64,000 nt of DNA from Acidiphilium iwatense (GCF_021556475.1 NZ_JAKGBZ010000004.1:62001-126000), one strand, 5' to 3'. Shown: positions 38,132 to 46,600, counted from the stretch's first letter. Made by a program: numbers and translations. The notes: a model not told the origin generated them from the letters alone.

Positions 38132-38387
38132 GAGCGCGCACCGGCCGGACGCTGGGCACCGGCCCTAACCCCAACTCCCTCTTAGCCGCTCTCCCGGCCG
38201 CGCCACACCCACGGCCCCGGCCGCATACTCGTGCCTCTTGCAACTATCGCGTCTCCGGGCAAAACTACGCACCTGAGAAATTTTACACCGGGAGGATGCC
38301 GCCTTCTTCGATTCCGCCGCGCCAACCCGTTGGTTTGCCTTGGAAAACTCGCCAACGGTAGGGCCGCAGGCGCCGGAGAAACTTAGA

Positions 38388-38397
38388 TATCTCTATA
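38388..38397 (+). other. candidate recombination core att2
   Basis: TATCTCTATA, one base different from the other two cores, at the right end of copy B and the start of tail 2. It encodes Y-L-Y in the rhs frame. Confidence 0.55.
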
Positions 38398-38861
38398 ACC
38401 AATGCGCAAACGGGGGGTGCTTCGGCGGAATCACTGGGGGTGTGAGTTCCTATGCCGAGGCGGAAGGACGTGCGTTATATGGCGCGGTATTTGGGGCTGG
38501 CCAAGCGGCCGCCGAGCAGCCTCTTGATCAGCTATATGTCTATGGCGGTGTACAAGCTGAAAGTACGGTAGGTGCCGGAGTGTCAGAAGGTATGGGTGTA
38601 TATTATTCTCCAGGAGGAAAAGTTGTAGGCTCTTATGTTTCGTTTGGACCCACGGCAGGATTAGCTGCGGGAGTTTCCCAAGTTTATGGAATAAATATTG
38701 GCAATTTGGCAGGCGCAGGAACTTCAGTAACATTCGCTGGAGGTGAAGCTTCTGTTTCATTAAATTTTGATAAATCGGGGAGTTTTGAAGGAGTTTCTGG
38801 GGGTCCATCGGAGAAAATTGGATTTAGTGTAGCAAAAACACAAACATCTATTTTACCATGA
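38388..38861 (+). CDS. orphan RHS tail 2 (displaced toxin tip)
   Basis: About 157 residues in the rhs frame starting YLYNQCANGGCF, which echoes the start of tail 0 (YLFNRCSSGCF). Glycine/serine/valine-rich with alternating strands (GMGVYYSPGGKVVGSYVSF, GTSVTFAGGEASVSL), beta-barrel- or pore-like in appearance. It is strikingly AT-rich compared with the chromosome. No RHS core and no good start codon of its own; a TTG at 38340 is in frame. The stop overlaps the next gene (ATGA), so the pair was originally co-translated. Confidence 0.6.
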   Translation, partial: YLYNQCANGGCFGGITGGVSSYAEAEGRALYGAVFGAGQAAAEQPLDQLYVYGGVQAESTVGAGVSEGMGVYYSPGGKVVGSYVSFGPTAGLAAGVSQVYGINIGNLAGAGTSVTFAGGEASVSLNFDKSGSFEGVSGGPSEKIGFSVAKTQTSILP

Positions 38862-39133
38862 GGAATTTTTCAGATATTTTAGGCCCACTTTTCTTAGGAA
38901 TAATCATATTGCTTGGGGTATATTCTTCTATAAAATTTAATAAAGAAAAAGATAAATTAAAAAATACCGGTGGGATAAAGCCGAGGGGGCTACCGACGGG
39001 ATTTTTTAACGACAAAAATAGGGGAAATTTGTTTTATTATTGGAATAAATCAAATAAATTATTTAATATATTCATATTATTTGCTGTACTATTCTTCGTA
39101 ATCCTACATTATATAGATGTACTACTGAAGTAA
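38858..39133 (+). CDS. small membrane protein, putative immunity protein of RHS tail 2
   Basis: 91 residues with two membrane segments (ILGPLFLGIIILLGVYSSI and LFNIFILFAVLFFVILHYI) and a lysine-rich loop, the same topology as the immunity candidate of tail 0 but without evident sequence similarity. Its start overlaps the tail 2 stop by four bases. Very AT-rich. Membrane location suggests that tail 2 acts on the membrane. Family not recognised. Confidence 0.6.
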   Translation: MRNFSDILGPLFLGIIILLGVYSSIKFNKEKDKLKNTGGIKPRGLPTGFFNDKNRGNLFYYWNKSNKLFNIFILFAVLFFVILHYIDVLLK

Positions 39134-39560
39134 TATTTTGAACGTTTTATTATCAAAACTGAGTTGGAGAAGAGATTCATGTGGACGCCGACCAGTCGCG
39201 CGCAGCATAGCCGAGCGGGCCTGCGCTATGGAAGTGACCCGACGGGCGTCGATCAGAACCGTCGCTTCTCTTGCAATGTCGGAAATCTCATATCATCCTG
39301 CTGCGATGAACCTCACGTGCTAACCCGACTCGAAATAGACTTTGACAGGTAAAAGCGTGAACCCGATGCTACACGGAATGAACAAACCAGACCCAGGGGC
39401 GGATGAAGGAAAGCAGGACGAAGCCGTAAAACTGCTGGCGATTTGGTTGTATCTGGCGACGATACCCCGGCTGTTCTTCATCTGACGTAGCAATGCTCGC
39501 TGAGTGCAAACTACATTGTGGCAGGCATTGTAAACGGTATGCATCGATTTTTGGACCATA
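39134..39560. pseudogene. IS5-family transposase debris at the right edge of the island
   Basis: Two fragments. On the plus strand at 39179-39245 a typical IS5-type N-terminus (MWTPTSRAQHSRAGLRYGSD) that degenerates immediately. On the minus strand at 39369-39500 a C-terminus (KNSRGIVARYNQIASSF, then after a one-base frameshift near 39430 FVLLSFIRPWVWFVHSV and a stop). No complete IS5 and no terminal repeats remain. The region separates tail 2/immunity 2 from gspI. Confidence 0.75.
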
Positions 39561-39962
39561 ATGACTTGCGACAGAATAATTCAAGCCGATCAAGTGCCCA
39601 CTGAAGGCTTCACCCTTCTTGAGGTTTTGGTTGCCTTGGTCATTCTGGGCCTTGCGCTGGGGCTGCTGACCGGGGCGATTGCCGACAGCCTTGCCCGAGC
39701 CGAACGGATCGCCACCGAAGACCATGCCGTGGCCCTGGCCGATTCCCTGCTCGCCGGCCTTGGCCGCGATACGCCATTACGGCTCGGCGTCACCAGAGGC
39801 CACAAGGACAATTTGTTCTGGCGCCTCTCGGTCGCGCCGAACCCCGGTCCCCGCACCGCCCCGCCACTCGACCGGGTCGTGCTCTCGATCGCGGCGCGAT
39901 CCGGTCCTGTCATCGGCCAGTGGCGCACGTTGCGGGTCGCGCCCCGGCAACCCGCATCATGA
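39561..39962 (+). CDS. gspI: type II secretion minor pseudopilin GspI
   Basis: 133 residues with the prepilin motif EGFTLLEVLVALVILGLALGLL after a ~16-residue leader (cleavage after G). The LEVLVALVIL helix and short C-terminal domain are typical of GspI, which nucleates the pseudopilus tip with GspJ and GspK. The stop overlaps the gspJ start (ATGA). This is the first gene of the right half of the split T2SS locus, directly after IS5 debris; its original promoter was probably that of the gspE operon. Confidence 0.88.
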   Translation: MTCDRIIQADQVPTEGFTLLEVLVALVILGLALGLLTGAIADSLARAERIATEDHAVALADSLLAGLGRDTPLRLGVTRGHKDNLFWRLSVAPNPGPRTAPPLDRVVLSIAARSGPVIGQWRTLRVAPRQPAS

Positions 39963-40618
39963 TCCGATCTGCCGAACACCGAGGCAGCGATGGATTCACC
40001 CTCCTCGAAATGCTGGTCGTCCTTGCTCTGTCAGGCATGTTGATCGCGGTGCTTGCCGGGGTGATCTCGCTGGGTATCGCCGCTCGGGCAAGAGTGACGG
40101 CGGTCACGACGAACCAGCGGGATTTCGCCGATTTCCGGCGGATTCTAACCCGCGAACTCGGCCGCGCCTATCCGGCGTTCGTCGTCCACGGCCACGCCGG
40201 CAGCGTCGATTTCACCGGCACGTCCGATAGAATGACGTTCCTGGCCCCCGCGCTCGATGCGCAGGGACAGGGCATGGCCCGATTTCACCTGGCGTTCGCG
40301 CGGCGACAGGGCAAGGCGGCGATCCTGATCCGGACCGCCCTCGCGACGCCGACTCCCGGCCCGACACGCACAGCCGGTTTCGCGAGGGGACTGGCGTCTC
40401 TGAGAATCGCTTATTTCGGCCGTCCCCGCAGTGGAGGCACGCCACGCTGGCAGGATAGCTGGATCGCACGCCTGTCCCCGCCCAGCCTGGTCGCCATCCG
40501 GGTCGCTTTCCCGAAGGGCGACCGGCGGTCCTGGCCCGCACTGGTCATCCATCCGGGGATCGACGCCGACGTGACTTGCATGATCGACGTCGCCACCCAT
40601 CGCTGTGCGGGCCGGTAG
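39959..40618 (+). CDS. gspJ: type II secretion minor pseudopilin GspJ
   Basis: 219 residues from the ATG overlapping the gspI stop. Prepilin motif DGFTLLEMLVVLALSGMLIAVL, followed by the ~170-residue globular domain expected for GspJ (FADFRRILTRELGRAYPAF; DRMTFLAPALDAQGQG). It forms the tip complex with GspI and GspK. It ends 7 bases before gspL. Confidence 0.85.
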   Translation: MIRSAEHRGSDGFTLLEMLVVLALSGMLIAVLAGVISLGIAARARVTAVTTNQRDFADFRRILTRELGRAYPAFVVHGHAGSVDFTGTSDRMTFLAPALDAQGQGMARFHLAFARRQGKAAILIRTALATPTPGPTRTAGFARGLASLRIAYFGRPRSGGTPRWQDSWIARLSPPSLVAIRVAFPKGDRRSWPALVIHPGIDADVTCMIDVATHRCAGR

Positions 40619-40625
40619 CCGAGCC

Positions 40626-41603
40626 ATGACATCTCTCGCCAGGCAGAACCCCGCGGTCGCTCTCGAAGTGCTGGGCGAGACCTGGCTGCGCGAGCTTCTG
40701 GCGGCCCTGCCGCCGAAATGGCGGAAGCGCTTCGGTGCGGAAGGCTGGCGGATCGTTCAGCCCGAAGCTCCCGCTATTGGATGGACCGGCCACGAGACTT
40801 CACCGGTTGCGATATCCGTCCCGCCCCAGGATGTTCTGGTCCGCAGGATCGAGCTGCCGCTGGTCTCGCGGTTTCGCCTGGCCGGGCTGATGCGGTTTGA
40901 GGCGCCGCGCCATATTCCGCTGCCGCCGGACCAGGTGCGGATCGATTTCCGGGTGGCGCGGCGCGACCTTGCCGCGTCGCGGATGCTGGTCGAACTGGCG
41001 ATCATCCGGGTTGAAACGATCGAAGCCGCCCGGAGCGAGACAATGAAGGCCGGGCTCGAGCCCGAAGCGGTCTATCTCGCGACCGAATACGGTCCCTGGT
41101 TCGCCCGTCGCTTTCTCGCAAGGCATTGGCGGGAGATCTGGCTGACCCGGCGGCGCCAGCGGCACTATCTGAGGGTTCTCGTTGCGAGCCTGTTGATCCT
41201 GACCGCGGTCCTGGGAGCCCAGCACTGGGCTGAACGACTTGCGCGGGATCGGCAGGCCGCCATGCTTGCCGCCCGCAAGGAGGCGGCCGGGATCGAGCCG
41301 CTCCGTAAACAGCTCACGGTACTGAATGGTAAGCTCGCTTTTCTGGCGGCGGCACGTCACCGGCCCTCTGCTGCCGTGGTTGCCGAGGAAGTGGCACGCC
41401 TGCTGCCCGACGATGCCTGGCTCCAGGAACTGGACATCCAGGATCGAACCGTGCGGCTGGTCGGCACCGCGCGCGATGCCAGCGATCTGCTAAGGGTATT
41501 TTCCGTGTCGCCGTTGTTCAGCGACGTGCGGTTCGAGGCGCCGCTCATCCCTTCGCCTGGAACCGGCGGTGTTCGGTTTGATATCGTGTTGAATCTGCGA
41601 TAG
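40626..41603 (+). CDS. gspL: type II secretion assembly protein GspL (PilM/PilN-like)
   Basis: 325 residues from ATG 40626. The N-terminal part (~1-165) is a divergent actin-like cytoplasmic domain. One membrane helix (LRVLVASLLILTAVLGAQHW, about residues 182-202) follows, then a periplasmic coiled-coil and ferredoxin-like PilN-type domain (VVAEEVARLLPDDAWLQELDIQDRTVRLVG). GspL recruits the ATPase GspE to the membrane with GspM. Assignment rests on the topology, the PilN signature and the position before gspM. Confidence 0.82.
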   Translation: MTSLARQNPAVALEVLGETWLRELLAALPPKWRKRFGAEGWRIVQPEAPAIGWTGHETSPVAISVPPQDVLVRRIELPLVSRFRLAGLMRFEAPRHIPLPPDQVRIDFRVARRDLAASRMLVELAIIRVETIEAARSETMKAGLEPEAVYLATEYGPWFARRFLARHWREIWLTRRRQRHYLRVLVASLLILTAVLGAQHWAERLARDRQAAMLAARKEAAGIEPLRKQLTVLNGKLAFLAAARHRPSAAVVAEEVARLLPDDAWLQELDIQDRTVRLVGTARDASDLLRVFSVSPLFSDVRFEAPLIPSPGTGGVRFDIVLNLR

Positions 41604-41611
41604 CACGTGGC

Positions 41612-42160
41612 ATGAGTACGAGCGCTGTCCGAAAGCTTGCCTTGCGCGGAGTCGCCGGCCTCCTTGTCCTGGTGCCGGCGACCGTGATCGTGATCCTGAT
41701 TGCCGATCCGATCTCGGCATCGCTTGAGCAGGCAGCCAATAATGCAAACCTCGCCCGTCGCTATCAGAAATTGGTCGCCGAACGTCCCCTTTATCGGGCT
41801 GCACTTGCCCGTGCGCGTGCCACCTTGACCGGCCAAGGGATGCTGTACGCTGGCAGCTCGGCCGAACTTGCCGGCGCCAGGCTTCAGAACACGGTACAAG
41901 CTTTGGTAACGGAGAATGGCGGGCAGATACTGAGCAGCGCGATCGACCCGGCGCGGTCCGACCATCATCTGCAGGTTCTGACCGTGTCGCTGGCATGCCG
42001 GTTCGCGGCGCGGCGGTTGCCGCGATTTCTTGCGGCGCTCGCAGTCCAGAAGCCGTTTCTGGTGGTCAGGGCGCTTGACCTCCGCTCGACCGATATGGGG
42101 ACCCATACAGGGCCGCTCGATGTTCAGCTGCAAGTGGAGGGGTTTCGGGACGCGTCATGA
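41612..42160 (+). CDS. gspM: type II secretion protein GspM
   Basis: 182 residues: a single N-terminal membrane helix (GVAGLLVLVPATVIVILIA), a coiled-coil (SLEQAANNANLARRYQKLVAERPLY) and a small periplasmic domain. This is the layout of the GspM/PilO family partner of GspL. The stop overlaps the next start (ATGA). Sequence similarity across GspM is low, so position between gspL and the gspC-like gene is the main evidence. Confidence 0.8.
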   Translation: MSTSAVRKLALRGVAGLLVLVPATVIVILIADPISASLEQAANNANLARRYQKLVAERPLYRAALARARATLTGQGMLYAGSSAELAGARLQNTVQALVTENGGQILSSAIDPARSDHHLQVLTVSLACRFAARRLPRFLAALAVQKPFLVVRALDLRSTDMGTHTGPLDVQLQVEGFRDAS

Positions 42161-42717
42161 CACGATTCCCGACCCTGCTTCCCAGACATGATGCTGTCAT
42201 CGCCGGCGCGCTGGCAGGCATTGCCGCCCTGATCTGGCTCGCGCCGATTCCCCGGTTTTCCCGGTCCAGCCAGCCATCGGGATCAATCCCTGCCTCGCCG
42301 ACGATTCAGACCGGCACGGCACTCCCCAATATCCATCAGCTGGAGACGCGGCCGTTGTTTGTGAAGACACGACGTCCGCCACCCCGGTCCGATCAGAAAC
42401 CCGCGGCCGCGATCAAGACACCGAAACCGCTACCCTCGACCTCCGGTATGGTTTTGCTCGGTGTTCTGCATTCAGGTTCAAAATCTGCCGCCCTGGTGAT
42501 ATTGCCCGGTAGCGCACAGCCGCGGCAGATCACACCGGGGGCGGTTCTGGGGGATTGGGTGGTCAAGAAAATATTGAGGGATCGGCTGCTGCTCCGATCG
42601 GGCCATGCCAGGGCCGAGCTGGTTCTGCCGGCGTCGGTGCCTGGACCTTTGGCCCCGGCACCTGGGTTTGCGTCCGAGGTCCCGCCATTGCCACAGCCAT
42701 CTCAGGCCGGGCGGTGA
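42157..42717 (+). CDS. type II secretion GspC/GspN-like inner-membrane connector
   Basis: 186 residues with one N-terminal membrane helix (AVIAGALAGIAALIWLAPI), a proline-rich linker, and a small HR-like domain (GMVLLGVLHSGSKSAALVILPGSAQPRQI, then PGAVLGDWVVKKILRDRLLLRSG) as in GspC/PulC-type proteins that contact the secretin. It overlaps gspM upstream and the gspD start downstream (GTGA). I cannot separate GspC from GspN by eye; no PDZ domain is present. Confidence 0.75.
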   Translation: MTRFPTLLPRHDAVIAGALAGIAALIWLAPIPRFSRSSQPSGSIPASPTIQTGTALPNIHQLETRPLFVKTRRPPPRSDQKPAAAIKTPKPLPSTSGMVLLGVLHSGSKSAALVILPGSAQPRQITPGAVLGDWVVKKILRDRLLLRSGHARAELVLPASVPGPLAPAPGFASEVPPLPQPSQAGR

Positions 42718-44885
42718 TCCGTGCCAACCTTGCCTTGGCACTGCGCCTTGGCCTCGTATTTGGCGGTGTTGCCGCCCTAGGCGGCTGCACGCGCCAGGCC
42801 GCGCCGATAACGCCTGTGTCACAAGCGGCGGCGCCAGTTGCCGCGACCTACAATCGAATTCCGGCCCCGATCACCGGCATCGCACTGCCGCGTCCGACCA
42901 ATCCAGTTGCTATCGGGTATGAAGTGCATGGCACCGGTCAGATGATCGTGCCACCTACGCAGGCAGCCAAGATCTCACCGGGGAACCGGCATGGGGTCAC
43001 CTTCGATTTCGTGAACGCCAACATTGCCGACGTTGTCCACACGATTTTCGGCGAAGTGCTCAAGGAGAATTACACGATCGATGGCGGTGTGCATGGCAAA
43101 ATCACCCTGCAAACAACCCGGCCATTGCCCCGCAGCGCAGTGATTCCCGCCCTGGAAACCAGCCTGCAGATGGCAAAGCTGGCGTTGACGCGCGAAGCTG
43201 ACGGCTATCACATCGTGCCGCTCGCGGTCGCCGCTCAGGCCGGCGCCGGCAATCTCTCGGTGGCTGGCGGACCTCAGACGCCGGGTTATGGCTACGAGGT
43301 CATCCCGCTCCGCTATGCCAATGCGGCCGAGGTGGACAAACTGATTCAACCGCTGGTTCAGCCAGGGGTGCAGATCCAGGTTGATGCCGCGCGCAATCTG
43401 CTCATCGTGGCGGGCACGACCCAGGAGCGCGCCGCGATCGCGGACAATGTCAGGCTCCTTGATGTCGATTGGCTGGCCGGAATGTCCTATGCGTTGCTGC
43501 CGATGCACTATGCGTCGGCCGCGTCGGTCGCGGCGGAGGTCGACCAGATTATTGGCGGCAAGGCCAGCCCGCTGAACGGTGTTGTCCGGCTGATCGTCAT
43601 CAGCCAGCTAAATGCGATTCTGGTCATCACGCCACAGGATCGCTACTTGTCTCAGGTCAAGGGCTGGATCAGACGCCTGGACCAGCAGCAGGCATCGGAT
43701 GCACGGCAGGTCTTTGTCTATCACGTGCAAAATGGCCGTGCCGCGGATATCGCCGGGATATTGAACAAGCTTCTGGGCAGCGCGAATGCCGCCGAGAGTT
43801 CCGCACCACCCGCGTCGGGGCAACCTGGAAGCGGTATGGCAAGTCAGGTTTCGCCTCTTGCACCACAGCCAAACGGCCTATCGGCGCAATCGTCACCGGC
43901 CAGCGCTCTCCTGGCGCCGACCTTGTATGGTGGTCAAGGAGCCCAAGGAACGATGCCGAGCGATCCGACCAGTAGCGCGCAGGGGGGCATCGATAATTCG
44001 GATTCCGGTCAATCGCCACGGATCACCGCCGACAACGCGAACAACTCCTTGTTGATTTATGCGACACCCGATCAATACCGGTCGTTGCAAAGGGCGATCG
44101 TCGAACTGGATACCCAACCTCAACAAGTCATGATCGAGGCGGTTGTCGCCGAGGTAACGTTAACCAACGAATTGCGGTACGGCATCCAATATTTTTTCCA
44201 GTCGGGACGGGTGCAGAGCATCAATACGCTCGGCACCGCCGGAGCGATCGCGCAGCAGTTTCCAGGATTTTCCGCGATATTGGCACCTGGTCAGAACATT
44301 CAGTTTGCCCTGAATGCACTGTCAGATCTCACCCATGTCAACGTCATATCGGCGCCGAAGTTGCTGGTCCTCAACAATCAGCCCGCCGAACTCCAGGTCG
44401 GTGACGACGTGCCGATCGTTACGCAGTCCGCACAAAGCACAGTGACAACTGGTGCGCCTTTGGTGAATACGATTGAATATCGGCAGACCGGGGTCATTCT
44501 GCATGTAACGCCGCGGATCAATGCAGGCGGGCTCGTCACCCTGGATATTTCGCAGGAAGTCAGCGACGTCTCGAAGACGACGACGTCGACCCTGGATTCG
44601 CCCACCATCACCGAGCGAAAGATCAGCACCGTCGTGGCGGTCCCTAATGGCCAGACGGTCGCCTTGGGAGGCATTATTCAGTCCAACACCACGACCGATA
44701 ACAGCGGCATCCCGATCCTGCGCCATATTCCGGTTCTCGGATTCCTGTTTTCCAATCACGACACCTCCGGCACCCGCACTGAATTGCTGATCATGCTCAC
44801 GCCCCACGTTGTCCAGTCGGTCAGTTCCATCCAGGCCATGACCGACGATCTGAGACGCGAGCTCCCTGACGTGCAATGGCGCTGA
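42714..44885 (+). CDS. gspD: type II secretion outer-membrane secretin GspD
   Basis: 723 residues from the GTG overlapping the previous stop. That start gives a lipoprotein signal peptide ending in a lipobox (AALGGC), as in lipidated secretins; upstream in-frame codons lack this. N-domains N0-N3 (VTFDFVNANIADVVHTIFGE; YEVIPLRYANAAEVDKLIQPL), a Ser/Gln-rich insertion in N3 (~350-420), then the secretin core (VMIEAVVAEVTLTNELRYGI; LVLNNQPAELQVGDDVPI; TELLIMLTPHVV). It forms the outer-membrane channel. The gspK start overlaps its end by 10 bases. Confidence 0.95.
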   Translation: MIRANLALALRLGLVFGGVAALGGCTRQAAPITPVSQAAAPVAATYNRIPAPITGIALPRPTNPVAIGYEVHGTGQMIVPPTQAAKISPGNRHGVTFDFVNANIADVVHTIFGEVLKENYTIDGGVHGKITLQTTRPLPRSAVIPALETSLQMAKLALTREADGYHIVPLAVAAQAGAGNLSVAGGPQTPGYGYEVIPLRYANAAEVDKLIQPLVQPGVQIQVDAARNLLIVAGTTQERAAIADNVRLLDVDWLAGMSYALLPMHYASAASVAAEVDQIIGGKASPLNGVVRLIVISQLNAILVITPQDRYLSQVKGWIRRLDQQQASDARQVFVYHVQNGRAADIAGILNKLLGSANAAESSAPPASGQPGSGMASQVSPLAPQPNGLSAQSSPASALLAPTLYGGQGAQGTMPSDPTSSAQGGIDNSDSGQSPRITADNANNSLLIYATPDQYRSLQRAIVELDTQPQQVMIEAVVAEVTLTNELRYGIQYFFQSGRVQSINTLGTAGAIAQQFPGFSAILAPGQNIQFALNALSDLTHVNVISAPKLLVLNNQPAELQVGDDVPIVTQSAQSTVTTGAPLVNTIEYRQTGVILHVTPRINAGGLVTLDISQEVSDVSKTTTSTLDSPTITERKISTVVAVPNGQTVALGGIIQSNTTTDNSGIPILRHIPVLGFLFSNHDTSGTRTELLIMLTPHVVQSVSSIQAMTDDLRRELPDVQWR

Positions 44886-45721
44886 TGCGCGATGCCGCGC
44901 GAAGGGACGGCGAATCCGGGTTCGTGCTGCTTGTCGTGATCCTGGGACTGGCGATTTTGGCGGTCCTGGCGCTGGGCCTGGTGCTGGCCACGAAGCCCGG
45001 CGTGCGGGCGGCACACGCGGCGCTCGAAGCCTCCAAAATGCATGCACTGGCCGATGCGGTGATCACGCTGACCGCCGTGTCCTTGCTGGACACTGCGCAG
45101 CCGACCCGACCGCGTGTTGACGGCATCGGGCAGGTCACCAGCATTCTCGGGCACAAGATCTGGATCAAGGTCACGAGTGAATTCGGCAAGGTCGATCTGA
45201 ATGTCGCCGATTCGGCAACGCTGACGCGGTTCTTTGAAGCGGCCGGCCTCGGCCCAGCCCCTGCGAGTGAAGAGGCGAGACGCATTATCGTGTGGCGGAC
45301 GGCCGGCAAAGGCGCGATCATTCACCGTTTTTTCCGGAGCATCGCGGAAATCACCTGGGTGAAGGGAATTACCCGAACCCTGTACCGGCGGATTGCGTCG
45401 TCGATCACCGTCTATAGCGCCCGCGGCCGGGTCGATCGGACCACCGCGCCATTGCTTGCACTGCAATCGATTGCCGGTATCGATCGTCTGACCGCGGAAT
45501 CGATCGTCCGTGACCGGCTTAACGGTCAGGCCGGCGTTACGGCGGGAGAAATTGTCCGTGGCCGACTGGTTCCGGGCACGAATATCACCGGCTGGGCATT
45601 TTCGATCGACGCGCGATTCAGCGTCGATGGGCAGCATGAGCATACCGAGGCCGTCATTCGCATCACCGGCGACCCGGCTCGACCTTATTTCGTGCTGTGG
45701 CGCGACGATACACCGGAGTGA
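44876..45721 (+). CDS. gspK: type II secretion minor pseudopilin GspK
   Basis: 281 residues. Prepilin-like N-terminus SGFVLLVVILGLAILAVLALG; GspK characteristically lacks the Glu at +5, and here the residue is Leu. Large globular domain with FGKVDLNVADSATLTRFFEAAGL and a second helix-hairpin-helix-like part (LLALQSIAGIDRLTAESIV). It caps the pseudopilus. It overlaps gspD and is followed by the convergent gspO gene. Confidence 0.88.
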   Translation: MALMRDAARRDGESGFVLLVVILGLAILAVLALGLVLATKPGVRAAHAALEASKMHALADAVITLTAVSLLDTAQPTRPRVDGIGQVTSILGHKIWIKVTSEFGKVDLNVADSATLTRFFEAAGLGPAPASEEARRIIVWRTAGKGAIIHRFFRSIAEITWVKGITRTLYRRIASSITVYSARGRVDRTTAPLLALQSIAGIDRLTAESIVRDRLNGQAGVTAGEIVRGRLVPGTNITGWAFSIDARFSVDGQHEHTEAVIRITGDPARPYFVLWRDDTPE

Positions 45722-45741
45722 TCTTGGCGGCCCGGCTGGTT

Positions 45742-46509
45742 TTATAGGCCAATGGCCAGGGCGCTGCTTTTCAGCAGATACGCCGCGAATACGGCTGGAG
45801 CCAGGCACGCTCCGAACGCCAGGCGGGTTGTCGGCGTCAGATCCTGGTGTCTCAGAAATCGTGCCGTAATGGCCGAGGCGATTCCTAAAATCGCTCCCGA
45901 AAGGACAATCCAGGGCAAAGGCTGCCATCCAACCCAAGCGCCCGCGAGAGCCATAAGCTTCGCATCTCCGTGGCCAATCCCGTCCCGGTGTCGTACCGAC
46001 TTGTACAACGAATTGACGCCGGCAATGACCAGGTATCCGGACAGGGCACCGATCAGATGTCCGGTGAAATCCGCCGGCTCTAATTGCCAGGTGGCGGCAA
46101 GTCCAAGCAGGAGCAGAGGCACGGTGATCACGTCGGGGAGAAAGAAATATTTTGCGTCGATCCAGGCGAGCGCCAGTAATCCCCATCCGAGCAGTGCGGC
46201 AGCCGATGCAGGCCATGGCGATGGATAAAGCCACGCGGAAACAGCACCAAGGAGCGCCGAAACCAGTTCGATTGCGAGCAATTCCGGTCGGATTCTCGCC
46301 CCGCAAGCCCCGCATCGGCCCCGCAGTCGGAGGAAGCTCACTATGGGTACCAGGTCGAAAGCCTTGATCGGTACCGAACAAGTTTCGCAGATCGACCGGC
46401 CGCTCAAAATTGTCAGCCTGCGTGGTAGGCGATAGACAAGGACCCCAGCAAAACTTCCGATGCATGCGCCTACGAAAAACAGGATCGTGATGAGATCAGG
46501 ATTTGCCAT
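45742..46509 (-). CDS. gspO: prepilin peptidase (leader peptidase/N-methyltransferase)
   Basis: 255 residues, polytopic inner-membrane aspartic protease. N-terminal GACIGSFAGVLVYRLP, zinc-binding cytosolic loop with CETC...CGACGARI, and the two catalytic aspartates in AWIDAKYFFLPD and GHGDAKLMA. It cleaves and N-methylates the pseudopilins GspG, H, I, J and K. Convergent with gspK and divergent from gspG, so it has its own promoter in the 46510-46600 gap. Confidence 0.93.
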   Translation of the reverse strand: MANPDLITILFFVGACIGSFAGVLVYRLPRRLTILSGRSICETCSVPIKAFDLVPIVSFLRLRGRCGACGARIRPELLAIELVSALLGAVSAWLYPSPWPASAAALLGWGLLALAWIDAKYFFLPDVITVPLLLLGLAATWQLEPADFTGHLIGALSGYLVIAGVNSLYKSVRHRDGIGHGDAKLMALAGAWVGWQPLPWIVLSGAILGIASAITARFLRHQDLTPTTRLAFGACLAPAVFAAYLLKSSALAIGL

Positions 46510-46600
46510 GATGGGAGACCGATAGATGACTGGAATATTGCTATCCCGTTATGCAAGCGGATAAAAGCTCTTTGACGACCAGGAAGCGACCGGAGGCCAA

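Larger units (their letters stand above)
30828..38387 (+). mobile_element. mobile unit 2: tail1 + immunity1 + 6.6 kb recombinase backbone
   Basis: Bounded by the cores at 30828 and 38388 (7,560 bases). It has the same layout as unit 1 with a different tail/immunity cassette and a practically identical backbone. The two units are in direct tandem. Confidence 0.55.
31755..38394 (+). repeat. 6.6 kb direct repeat, copy B
   Basis: Second copy of the backbone, offset by 7,560 bases from copy A with only two base differences seen at its left edge. Gene content, order, hairpins and iterons are the same. All reading frames are intact in both copies, which implies recent duplication or two recent integrations. 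Confidence 0.95.
16659..39560. other. ~23 kb RHS/recombinase island interrupting the T2SS locus between gspH and gspI
   Basis: gspE-F-H stop at 16658 and gspI-J-L-M-C-D-K resume at 39561 on the same strand. Between them lie a lytic transglycosylase, a TcB/RHS toxin pair, two 6.6 kb direct repeats with recombinases, toxin-tail cassettes of much lower GC, and IS5 debris at the right edge. No flanking repeat was found at the two outer edges, so the mode of insertion is unknown. Confidence 0.75.

Noticed and set aside
24195..38394. The 6.6 kb repeats as a classical IS or composite transposon
   Set aside because: No terminal inverted repeats, no target duplication and no DDE transposase; gene content is recombinase plus replication functions.
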